From: JAJDXO01 sp964620095
GTDB taxonomy: Bacteria > Pseudomonadota > Alphaproteobacteria > Rhodospirillales > UBA2165
Direction: 5' to 3'
Length of the DNA stretch: 7,067 nucleotides
NCBI GenBank assembly: GCA_964620095.1
Contig: CAZUGT010000041.1
Span: forward strand, 1 to 7,067
Both the position numbers and the translations under genes were made by a program. Position 1 is the stretch's first letter. The number at the start of each line of letters is the position of its first letter. The notes beneath the pieces were generated by a model, which saw only the letters and a list, made by a program, of their open reading frames with translations, did no database searches and was not told where the DNA came from. Below, one piece after another: positions 1 through 6,365 of this stretch.

Positions 1-1
1 G

Positions 2-421
2 GGCGGCCACCTGATGCAGCACGGAATGGTCGATCTCTGCATCACCGGCACCGACCGGACCACGCGCACCGGCGACGTGTGCAACAAGATCGGCACCTAC
101 CTGAAGGCGCTGGCGGCCCACGACAACGGCGTGCCGTTCTACGTCGGCCTGCCCGGACCGACCATCGATTGGACCGCCGGCGACGGAGTCGCCGAAATCC
201 CCATCGAGGAGCGGGATGGGGCGGAGGTCACGGTGATGACCGGCAAGACCGCCGCCGGGGAGATCATGGACATTACTCTCACGCCCGACGGCTCATCCGC
301 CGCGAATTTCGCCTTCGACGTCACGCCCCGGCGCCTGGTGACGGGGCTGATCACCGAGCGCGGGGTGACGTCGGCATCCGAAGAGGGGCTGTCGGCGCTT
401 TACCCGGAACGCGCGGGGTAA
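2..421 (+). CDS. mtnA: S-methyl-5-thioribose-1-phosphate isomerase, C-terminal part (5' end outside window)
   Basis: The frame is open from the left edge, so only the last 139 residues are present. MtnA converts 5-methylthioribose-1-phosphate (aldose) to methylthioribulose-1-phosphate (ketose) in the cytoplasm, in methionine salvage or the related methylthioadenosine shunts. Visible signatures: GGHLM at the edge, then ITGTDR, whose Asp (bases 53-55) corresponds to the catalytic Asp of the family's GADR motif; GDVCNKIGTYLKALA; GVPFYV; IPIEER; and the terminal FDVTP...LITERGV block. The stretch after GTDR reads TTRTGDV rather than the IAANGDV of well-known MtnA proteins, a variant I associate with alphaproteobacterial members (recollection, not a search). 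Related eIF2B-like isomerases are the only alternative, and the C-terminal block argues for MtnA. The stop TAA is followed after one base by the next gene. Confidence 0.93.
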   Translation, partial: GGHLMQHGMVDLCITGTDRTTRTGDVCNKIGTYLKALAAHDNGVPFYVGLPGPTIDWTAGDGVAEIPIEERDGAEVTVMTGKTAAGEIMDITLTPDGSSAANFAFDVTPRRLVTGLITERGVTSASEEGLSALYPERAG

Positions 422-422
422 G

Positions 423-1343
423 TTGGCGGACCCATCCCTCAAGACCACCCTGCAAGGCGTCGGCTACGGGTGCCTGTCGACGACGCTGGGCGGCATGACC
501 GTGGCGCTCACCCGCTTCATCATCGAGGATACCGACCCCTTCTCGCTGGCGAGTTCGCGCTATTTCGCGGGTGCGGTGGTGCTTCTCGGCCTGATGGTCT
601 GGCGTATGGGCCTGCCGCCGATTCTTCGCAAGGACTGGCTGGCGTTCTTCGTGCTCGGTGTCGTCATGTTCGCCGTGTTTCCGTATTTCATGGCCCGGGC
701 GCTGGAGGACACCACGTCCGCCCGCGGCGGCATCATCTTCGGGTCCATGCCGCTGCTGACCATGCTGATCGCCGTCACGTTCCGGGTCGAACGGTTCGGC
801 TGGTACAAGGCGCTGGGAATCCTGGTCGGCTTTGCCGGCGCGGCCATCGTCCTGTCGGAGAAAGTGGACGCCATCGCGCCCGAAGCCTTGCGGGGCGATA
901 TGTTCATGATCGCCGGGATGATCTGCGCGTCTTCGTTCAATGTGTTCTCGAAGAAGTATCTGATGCGTTACGGCGCCATGCCGGTGAACGTCTACGCCAT
1001 GCTGATCGGCTCGGTGACCCTGTTTATCGCCGCCCTGTTCCTGGGAAATCCGCTCGGCGGGTCGCTGGCTTTCGATGCGACGGGGTGGTTCGTCTTCTTC
1101 ATGCTCGCCATTCCCGGCGGCACCATCATGATGGTCAGTTGGGGAAAAGCCATTCAGTTGATCTCGCCGACCCAGGCGGCGGTGACGGTCAGCCTCAATC
1201 CCGTGGCGGCGATCGCCATTGCCGCGGTCATCCTGTCGGAGCCCGTGACGGCCAACGTGATCATCGGGTTTCCGTTGGTGGTACTGGCTATTTTCATCGC
1301 GAACTACCGCCCCGGGACGGCCGGCGAGACTGGCAAGGCTTGA
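423..1343 (+). CDS. DMT-superfamily (EamA) transporter
   Basis: A 306-residue integral membrane protein of the drug/metabolite transporter superfamily, made of two EamA repeats and about ten short hydrophobic segments, the usual size for the family. Segments seen include residues ~45-60 (FAGAVVLLGLMVW), ~72-92, ~140-152 (LGILVGFAGAAIVLSE, ending the first repeat), and a last pair at ~255-298 (PVAAIAIAAVILSEPV and a terminal IIGFPLVVLAIFIA). The PVAA...LSEPVT motif near the end is typical of the second EamA repeat. It likely exports or imports a small metabolite; the substrate cannot be read. The start is TTG, one base after the mtnA stop, with only a G-rich stretch in the mtnA tail as ribosome site, so translational coupling is likely. 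The next ATG (bases 495-497) would cut into the first membrane segment. Adjacency to mtnA may mean a substrate linked to methylthio-sugar metabolism, but this is inference. Confidence 0.88.
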   Translation: MADPSLKTTLQGVGYGCLSTTLGGMTVALTRFIIEDTDPFSLASSRYFAGAVVLLGLMVWRMGLPPILRKDWLAFFVLGVVMFAVFPYFMARALEDTTSARGGIIFGSMPLLTMLIAVTFRVERFGWYKALGILVGFAGAAIVLSEKVDAIAPEALRGDMFMIAGMICASSFNVFSKKYLMRYGAMPVNVYAMLIGSVTLFIAALFLGNPLGGSLAFDATGWFVFFMLAIPGGTIMMVSWGKAIQLISPTQAAVTVSLNPVAAIAIAAVILSEPVTANVIIGFPLVVLAIFIANYRPGTAGETGKA

Positions 1344-1446
1344 AACCGCGCCGCCGCACAATGGGCTTTTGCCCGGTGGTGGAATCGTGAACAATCGGGC
1401 TTCGCGGCCGGGTGCCGCCCGCGAATGAGCCAAGGGGAGGAAGAAG

Positions 1447-2370
1447 ATGAATGAAATGGGACCACGGGGCCCGAGCGCCAATCGCGCCGGCCCGCCGGAG
1501 ATCGCCGCCCAGGTCGCGGCGCTCGGCAAGGAATTCACCGACGATACGCCGCCGACCACCGCCGCGATCTATGTTCCCTCGCTCAAGGCGGTCCAATGGC
1601 CTGGGATCGACGTCGCCTCGGACCTGGCCTATGGACCGGACGCCGAGCGTCATTTGCTCGATGTCCACACACCGGCCGGCAAGGGCGAGGCGGGCCTGCC
1701 GACGGTGATCTTCTTTCATGGCGGTGGATTTCTCCAAGGCCACAAGAACCAGCCCAACGGCGTCATGTACGCCAATATCGCCAATACTTTCGCCTCCCAG
1801 GGCATCGTCGGCGTCAACGCGACCTACCGATTGGCGCCGGACGTCCAGTGGCCCGAAGGCGCGCGGGATGTGGGCGCGGCGCTAGCCTGGGTGCGGGACA
1901 ATATCGCCGATTTTGGCGGCGATCCCGACAAGATCTTTCTCATGGGTCAATCGGCGGGCGCGTCCCATGTGGCCACCTATGCATTCCGGAGAGAAATGCA
2001 CCCGGATACGGGGCCCGGCTTCGCCGGCGTCATTCTCATGTCCGGCGTCTACGGCCTCAGTGCCGGAAACGCGTCGCCGGGACGAGATGCCTATTACGGC
2101 ACCGACGAATCCAGGTTCGGGGAGATGCAGGTCTTGGGCAACGTCACCTACTCGGACTGCCCCATCTTTTGCACCATCGGCGAGTTGGACACGGTTCCGT
2201 TCGAGAAATCGACGTTGGCCTTGATCAACGAACTGACCGAGAGGAACAGCTGTGCGCCCCGCTTCAAGCAGCTCATCGGCCACAATCATATCTCTCAGGT
2301 ATGCTGCTTCGGCACCGAGGACACCTCGGTCAGCGCCGATATGGTGGATTTCGTCCTGACCAGCGCATGA
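1447..2370 (+). CDS. Alpha/beta hydrolase (carboxylesterase / BD-FAE / HSL-like)
   Basis: A 307-residue cytoplasmic serine hydrolase with no signal peptide. The oxyanion-hole motif HGGGF is at residues 91-95, the nucleophile elbow GQSAG at 167-171 (Ser169), the acid is likely Asp248 in GELDT, and the base is His281 in GHNHIS (His279 is the other candidate). Length and motif order match the esterase/lipase branch that includes BD-FAE and kynurenine-formamidase-like enzymes. It should cleave an ester or amide bond of a small molecule; the substrate is unknown. DPDKIFLMGQSAG is typical of the branch. The ATG is set by a strong Shine-Dalgarno, AAGGGGAGG at bases 1432-1440, six bases upstream. It follows the transporter after 103 bases and precedes an exporter by 7, so hydrolase and exporter are probably cotranscribed. 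Confidence 0.9.
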   Translation: MNEMGPRGPSANRAGPPEIAAQVAALGKEFTDDTPPTTAAIYVPSLKAVQWPGIDVASDLAYGPDAERHLLDVHTPAGKGEAGLPTVIFFHGGGFLQGHKNQPNGVMYANIANTFASQGIVGVNATYRLAPDVQWPEGARDVGAALAWVRDNIADFGGDPDKIFLMGQSAGASHVATYAFRREMHPDTGPGFAGVILMSGVYGLSAGNASPGRDAYYGTDESRFGEMQVLGNVTYSDCPIFCTIGELDTVPFEKSTLALINELTERNSCAPRFKQLIGHNHISQVCCFGTEDTSVSADMVDFVLTSA

Positions 2371-2377
2371 TCGCCGC

Positions 2378-3691
2378 GTGACCCGTTCCTCGCCGCCCGG
2401 CGGCCGGTTGCGCCAGTCGGGTATTTTCCGCTCCCTTCGGCATCGGGACTACGCCGTCTTCTCGGCCGGGTCCTGGGTGTCCGCCATCGGCATGTGGGTG
2501 CAGCGGGTCGGCATCGGGGTGCTGACCTGGGATCTGACCCATTCACCCGCCTGGCTCGGCGGCATCGCGCTCGCCCAGGCGATTCCGTCCCTGGTGCTGG
2601 TCCCCTTTGCCGGCGCCGTTGCCGACCGGACCGACCGCGTGCGTATGCTGCGCGCGACCCAGATTTTCAGTGCCCTGGTCGGCGGGGTGCTCGCCTGGAT
2701 GGTCATATCGGGCGCCATCACCATCTACTGGCTGACGGCGCTGGTTATCGTCCTCGGCGTTGCCAACACCATCGGCCTTCCGGCCCGGATGACCATCGCG
2801 CCGACCTTGGTGCCGCGCGAGGATTTGTCGGCGGCGCTTGCGACCAACTCCGTGCTGTTTCATTCCACGGCCTTCATCGGCCCCGCCATCGGCGGGGTGC
2901 TGATCGCGCAAGCCGGGATAGGCTCGGCTTTTGTGGTCAATGCGGCTTCCTACCTGGTCATGTGGGCGTCCCTTTTTGCCGTCACGCCGCTCCGTCAGGA
3001 GCACAAGGCGGGCGGCGGCGGGCTGATGTCGGACGTGCTGGAGGGCATGCGCTACACGGCAGCTCACCGCGGGATCGGCCCTGTGCTGCTGCTCACCGTC
3101 TTCACCGCCTTTCTGGGCCGGCCGGTGGTCGAGCTCCTGCCCGGATTTGTCGACGTGGTGTTTGGCCGGGGCTCGGTGGAGGAGGGGGTCGCGACTTTGT
3201 TCTCCGCGTTCGGTCTCGGCGGGATTCTCGCCAGTCTATGGCTCGCCAACCGGGGCCGGATCGAAGGAATGACGGCCATATTCCTCGTCTCTTCCCTGTT
3301 GATCGCCGCGTCCACCGTGGCCTTTGCCCTTGCCCCCCACTACGCCGTTGCCGTCGTCATGATGGCGGTGATCGGCGCATCCGGGACGGTCGGCCAAAGC
3401 GGCGCCCAGATTTTGGTCCAGAACGCGGTCGACGGATCCATGCGGGCGCGCGTACTCAGTATCTATACTCTCAACTACCGGGCCGCACCGGCGCTGGGCG
3501 CCTTGCTCATGGGCGGGTTGTCGGCCCTGTTGGGCCTGCAGACGCCGGTGGTGCTGGGCGCATGTCTCTGTGCGGCGGCGACCTTATGGCTCATGCGCCG
3601 CCGCCACGAACTTCGGGACATGCTGGAAGCCGGCGACGGGGACCCGCAGCCGGGCCCGGCGGCGGAGGCCAAGCCCAGCGCGGCGCTATAG
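2378..3691 (+). CDS. MFS transporter, EntS/MFS_3-like exporter
   Basis: A 437-residue membrane protein with about twelve predicted helices and the N-terminal pattern of the EntS-like (enterobactin exporter) MFS group: FRSLRHRDYAVFSAGSWVSAIG leading into helix 1, motif A between helices 2 and 3 (GAVADRTDR, residues ~79-87), NTIGLPAR around 131, and FIGPAIGGVL around 168 in helix 5. The cytoplasmic tail (~410-437) is charged and Pro/Ala-rich. It probably exports a small organic compound using the proton gradient. Start is GTG, 7 bases after the hydrolase stop, with no clear ribosome site, which fits translational coupling; the next in-frame ATG (Met39) would remove helix 1. The gene ends 3 bases before the stop of the convergent dehydrogenase. 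Confidence 0.9.
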   Translation: MTRSSPPGGRLRQSGIFRSLRHRDYAVFSAGSWVSAIGMWVQRVGIGVLTWDLTHSPAWLGGIALAQAIPSLVLVPFAGAVADRTDRVRMLRATQIFSALVGGVLAWMVISGAITIYWLTALVIVLGVANTIGLPARMTIAPTLVPREDLSAALATNSVLFHSTAFIGPAIGGVLIAQAGIGSAFVVNAASYLVMWASLFAVTPLRQEHKAGGGGLMSDVLEGMRYTAAHRGIGPVLLLTVFTAFLGRPVVELLPGFVDVVFGRGSVEEGVATLFSAFGLGGILASLWLANRGRIEGMTAIFLVSSLLIAASTVAFALAPHYAVAVVMMAVIGASGTVGQSGAQILVQNAVDGSMRARVLSIYTLNYRAAPALGALLMGGLSALLGLQTPVVLGACLCAAATLWLMRRRHELRDMLEAGDGDPQPGPAAEAKPSAAL

Positions 3692-3694
3692 CCG

Positions 3695-4762
3695 TTAGCC
3701 CAACAGGTTCTTGCCGCCGAACCTCTCGAGCCAGCGCGGGATGACTTCCTCGTTGAATACGTGATTGGGCAACTCACCGCGCAGCGCCTTCAGGATCGCG
3801 TCCGTTGCCCAGGGGATGGCCGGGCCCAGCCCGCCGCCCCTGGTGTAGGCGATCATGTGGGGCGAGAGCAGCACCTTGTCGCCGAGCCCGATCAGCGGCA
3901 GTTGGGGGTCCGGCGGCTCCTCGGGCAGCACGTCCAGACCGGCGGCGGCGATCCGGTCGCGGTCGAGGGCGTCGAACAGGGCATCTACATCCACGATGGC
4001 GCCCCGGGCCGCGTTGATCAGCACCGCCTCCGGCTTCATCAAAGCCAACTGGGCGGCCCCGATGAGGTTGGCGGTCTCTTCGGTCAGATTGGCGTGGAGG
4101 GTTACCACGTCCGATTCCGTCAGCAATGTTTCCAGATCCACATCCTCACAGCCGTGATGGACGAAGACGGAATCGTCGATATAGGGATCGCAGGCCAGCA
4201 GCCGCACCCGCCAAGGCGCCAACAGGTCGGCGACCCGGCCTCCGATCCGCCCCAACCCGACGATGCCGACGGTGATGCCGGGATAATCGTCCTGCATCCG
4301 CCGGCCGAGGAAGGTGGTGACCAGGGAGGGGTCCCGCCAGCCGCCGTTCTTGACATGGCGGTCCCTTTCGCGCGTCCGTTTGAGGAGGGTGAGCATGATC
4401 GCCATGGTGCCCTCGGCGACGGCGCCCCAGTTGCTCTCGGTCGGCGAATGGGTGACCAGAATGCCGAGTTCGGTCGCGGCGTCTACGTCCACGTTGTCCA
4501 CGCCGACGGTGTATTTGGCGACGATGCGGAAATCCGGGTTGGCGGCCAGCGCCTCGCGGGTGACGAAGAACCGCCGGTTGGCGACCCCCATGGCCCCGAC
4601 GGTGCCGGGTTCGAATTCGACGTTCACCACTTCGGTGTCGTTGGCCGAATCTCCCCAAATGCCGGGATTAATCTTGAGATCGATGCCGGCGGCGCCGAGC
4701 TGATCGTGGGACGCGCCGTCCTCGTCGACGACGTTGTAGATAAAGACCTTGGGCTTGGACAT
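3695..4762 (-). CDS. D-2-hydroxyacid dehydrogenase, NAD-binding (CtBP/phosphoglycerate dehydrogenase-like)
   Basis: A 355-residue cytoplasmic oxidoreductase that interconverts a 2-oxoacid and a D-2-hydroxyacid with NAD(P)H. The Rossmann motif GLGRIG is at residues 169-174, followed by ACDPYIDD, where Asp192 at the end of the second strand suggests NADH preference. Catalytic residues of the family are all visible: Arg253 in NAARG, Glu282 in LPEEPP, and His302 in SPHMIAYT. AEGTMAIML (116-124) is the usual inter-domain helix. Length is normal to slightly long; the region at 145-163 (VTTFLGRRMQDDYPG) before the Rossmann fold is longer than in minimal members. The ATG is preceded on this strand by only AGG plus five bases, a weak ribosome site, and the lower-GC segment begins right there. 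The substrate is unknown; serA or hprA would be over-calls. Confidence 0.92.
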   Translation of the reverse strand: MSKPKVFIYNVVDEDGASHDQLGAAGIDLKINPGIWGDSANDTEVVNVEFEPGTVGAMGVANRRFFVTREALAANPDFRIVAKYTVGVDNVDVDAATELGILVTHSPTESNWGAVAEGTMAIMLTLLKRTRERDRHVKNGGWRDPSLVTTFLGRRMQDDYPGITVGIVGLGRIGGRVADLLAPWRVRLLACDPYIDDSVFVHHGCEDVDLETLLTESDVVTLHANLTEETANLIGAAQLALMKPEAVLINAARGAIVDVDALFDALDRDRIAAAGLDVLPEEPPDPQLPLIGLGDKVLLSPHMIAYTRGGGLGPAIPWATDAILKALRGELPNHVFNEEVIPRWLERFGGKNLLG

Positions 4763-4907
4763 GAAAACCTAGGAAGGAGGTTGGACAAAAAAGAACATTA
4801 CGACCGAGCTATCCGCCAGCAATATTGTCAAGTTGAACTTCTGAATTGTGGCCGATAAAAACGATGTCAGGAAGTAATATCGAGATAGGTACGGTAGCAG
4901 ATATAAC

Positions 4908-4934
4908 TTGTAATCAAGCTGATACATGTATAGA
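4908..4934 (+). promoter_or_regulatory. Possible sigma70-type promoter for the HD gene
   Basis: TTGTAA at 4908-4913 and TATAGA at 4929-4934 are separated by 15 bases, shorter than the optimal 17. The downstream half overlaps the palindrome at 4922-4931, so a protein bound there would block it. An alternative -10 is TATAAC at 4902-4907, but no good -35 lies 16-18 bases before it. This is a weak pattern match only. Confidence 0.2.
4922..4931. promoter_or_regulatory. 10-bp perfect palindrome, candidate operator
   Basis: ATACATGTAT reads identically on both strands and lies about 57 bases before the HD start codon, overlapping a possible -10 element. Dimeric repressors often bind such sites, and an autoregulated cassette would need one. 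A 10-base palindrome in AT-rich DNA can occur by chance, and there is no second copy elsewhere in the leader. Confidence 0.3.
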
Positions 4935-4977
4935 ACATAACAGGAACAAACGATAGCTAATAATTGATCAATATATT

Positions 4978-4982
4978 GGGGG
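4978..4982 (+). promoter_or_regulatory. Ribosome binding site deciding the TTG start of the HD gene
   Basis: GGGGG followed by six bases and TTG at 4989. No ATG or GTG with a better site lies nearby. Starting at the next in-frame ATG (Met34) would remove the conserved RDPVHG motif at residues 15-20, so the TTG start is preferred. Confidence 0.55.
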
Positions 4983-4988
4983 TATACA

Positions 4989-6365
4989 TTGGGAAGTTCG
5001 CAAGATATAGTTGGCAAACTTGAAAGAATTCGCGATCCTGTTCACGGTCTGGTTGCGTTTTCGGCTGCCGATGAGTTTGAACAGGCGATGTGGTCCCTGA
5101 CCGAGACGCCGGCATTTCAGCGGTTAAGACGAATTAAGCAGCTTGGTTTTTCTGAGTTCGTATATCCCGGTGCCACTCATACAAGATTTGCCCATAGTGT
5201 CGGTGTGTTTCACACCGCGAGAGCTATTGTAGGCGTGCTGGAAGAGAAGCTCGGAGCAGACTTTTCGCCGGGTCGTGCAAACGTAGCAGTTTGTGCGGCG
5301 TTGCTTCACGATATCGGCCATGGACCGTTTAGCCACACGTTTGAGGGAGTGGAAAAAGGTCGTGGCGCGGAAAAAAAACATGAGGCTTGGACAGCTCAAA
5401 TCGTACGCGAAGACGGTCCGATTGGAGAAATCCTTGATAAAAAAGTCCGAGACCAGGTTGCTGGTCTTTTGGAGCAGGAATCACCGGTCGACATCTATTC
5501 CTCGGTAGTTTCAAGTCAATTTGATGCTGATCGGTTAGATTATCTCAGACGAGACAAACTAATGACCGGCTCGGGCCAAGGCAGCTTTGACTGGGCCTGG
5601 ATGATGAACAATCTGGAAATTGACAAGCTGACAATTGGAGGTGATGACGAGGAGGACCCAGTGGAAGTTGACGGCCTCATTCTTGGCTCGAAGGGACTGA
5701 AGGCGGCTGAAGAGTACTTGTTGGGTCGATTCCACTTGTACACGCAGGTCTACATGCACAAAGCGACCCGGGGCGCTGAGAAAATGCTGGGCGCTTTACT
5801 CCTAAGATTGGCGAGAATGATTGCTGAAGGCGAACTTGATAAAACAGGTTTACCAGCTAAGCATCCTCTGGTTCTTTATTTTAGCGACGACGGAAACACC
5901 CTTGAGAACTATCTTGCTCTCGACGATACGGTAGTGTGGGGTGGACTCCGACTAATGTCACATTCTGAAGATGAAAAGTTGTCAGAGCTATCCAGCAGGC
6001 TGCTGAATCGCGATTTGTATAAGTGCCTGGATGTTGGGGCGCGTGCAGCATCAATTGGTAGTGATGTGACTGGAAAATTTCGCTTAGCACTACGTGCAGC
6101 TGTTGAGGATGGGCAGTTTGAAGATATCGATGTTCTGCAGGACCGTGCCACGGTTTCACCTTACAAATTTCGTGATTATGAAAGCCCCGACGCATTCATG
6201 AAGGTCATGATCCGAAAACCCGATGGCTCGGGTCGGCATGATGACGTTGCGGTCATGTCCAGAGTCGTGGATGCATTACGTGAGGAAAAGTTATTTCGCG
6301 TTTATGGGCGAACATCGGAAGTAATGGAAAGGCTTGAGAAGATTTGGAAGGAGGTGGAAAAATGA
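4989..6365 (+). CDS. HD-domain phosphohydrolase, SAMHD1/YwfO/EF1143-like (predicted dNTP triphosphohydrolase)
   Basis: A 458-residue soluble protein, close to the usual length of the bacterial HD family that includes B. subtilis YwfO and Enterococcus faecalis EF1143, the latter a known dNTP triphosphohydrolase. RDPVHG at 15-20 is the family's N-terminal signature. FQRLRRIKQLG (43-53) precedes the HD fold. Metal ligands are His69 (RFAHS), His107-Asp108 (LLHDIGHGPFSH) and Asp181 (FDADRLDYLRRD). Residues matching the SAMHD1 catalytic His215 and His233 are His116 and His131 (KKHE), with Glu119 where SAMHD1 has Asp218. The active site therefore appears complete. Residues ~300-458 are a C-terminal helical domain of unassigned role. 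It should hydrolyse dNTPs to deoxynucleosides and triphosphate; another phosphorylated nucleotide is possible. Start is TTG. It overlaps the next gene by ATGA, indicating coupled expression and a joint function. An A8 tract at 5371-5378 sits just before His131. Confidence 0.92.
   Translation: MGSSQDIVGKLERIRDPVHGLVAFSAADEFEQAMWSLTETPAFQRLRRIKQLGFSEFVYPGATHTRFAHSVGVFHTARAIVGVLEEKLGADFSPGRANVAVCAALLHDIGHGPFSHTFEGVEKGRGAEKKHEAWTAQIVREDGPIGEILDKKVRDQVAGLLEQESPVDIYSSVVSSQFDADRLDYLRRDKLMTGSGQGSFDWAWMMNNLEIDKLTIGGDDEEDPVEVDGLILGSKGLKAAEEYLLGRFHLYTQVYMHKATRGAEKMLGALLLRLARMIAEGELDKTGLPAKHPLVLYFSDDGNTLENYLALDDTVVWGGLRLMSHSEDEKLSELSSRLLNRDLYKCLDVGARAASIGSDVTGKFRLALRAAVEDGQFEDIDVLQDRATVSPYKFRDYESPDAFMKVMIRKPDGSGRHDDVAVMSRVVDALREEKLFRVYGRTSEVMERLEKIWKEVEK
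6349..6354 (+). promoter_or_regulatory. Strong Shine-Dalgarno inside the HD gene, setting the YwgA-like start
   Basis: AGGAGG (within GGAAGGAGG, 6346-6354) lies 7 bases before ATG 6362. The longer reading frame from ATG 6344 would place this site inside the coding sequence, so 6362 is the likely true start. The motif is translated as part of the C-terminal helix of the HD protein. Confidence 0.8.

Larger units (their letters stand above)
4763..4988. other. AT-rich divergent intergenic region; leader of the HD/YwgA cassette
   Basis: A 226-base region without a convincing gene, between the divergent dehydrogenase and HD genes. G+C drops sharply (23/60 by hand at 4861-4920). It contains an orphan + strand AGGAAGGAGG at 4771-4780 with no start codon at usable spacing; a short inverted repeat AAGTT-G-AACTT at 4830-4840; a 10-bp perfect palindrome at 4922-4931; a TATAAC at 4902-4907; and the ribosome site GGGGG at 4978-4982. 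Promoters for both flanking genes should lie here. The left edge of the transferred segment is probably within its first ~20 bases. Confidence 0.75.

Noticed and set aside
1344..1446. Hairpins GGGC-TTTT-GCCC (1363-1374) and GCGGC-CGGGT-GCCGC (1404-1418) after the DMT transporter gene
   Set aside because: Stems of 4 and 5 bp without a following T tract; ordinary for high-GC DNA and not a convincing terminator or riboswitch.
351..1559. 402-residue minus-strand reading frame opposite the DMT transporter
   Set aside because: Rich in His/Arg/Gly/Asp with no domain pattern; a shadow frame of GC-rich coding DNA opposite a clear membrane protein.
3761..4858. 365-residue + strand reading frame opposite the dehydrogenase
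   Set aside because: Shadow of a gene with intact Rossmann and catalytic motifs; its translation shows no recognisable fold and it crosses the composition boundary.
4781..4858. 25-codon frame starting TTG right after AGGAAGGAGG
   Set aside because: Zero spacing between ribosome site and start codon makes initiation unlikely, and the peptide has no recognisable feature.
4769..5017. 82-residue hydrophobic minus-strand reading frame in the leader
   Set aside because: No ribosome site before its ATG, overlap with the HD gene start and the dehydrogenase leader, and a composition explained by reading AT-rich DNA backwards (Tyr/Leu/Phe rich). A small membrane toxin cannot be excluded but has no support.
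6344..6361. Upstream ATG start for the YwgA-like gene
   Set aside because: It would place the strong AGGAGG site inside the coding region and has no ribosome site of its own; ATG 6362 with the ATGA overlap fits better.
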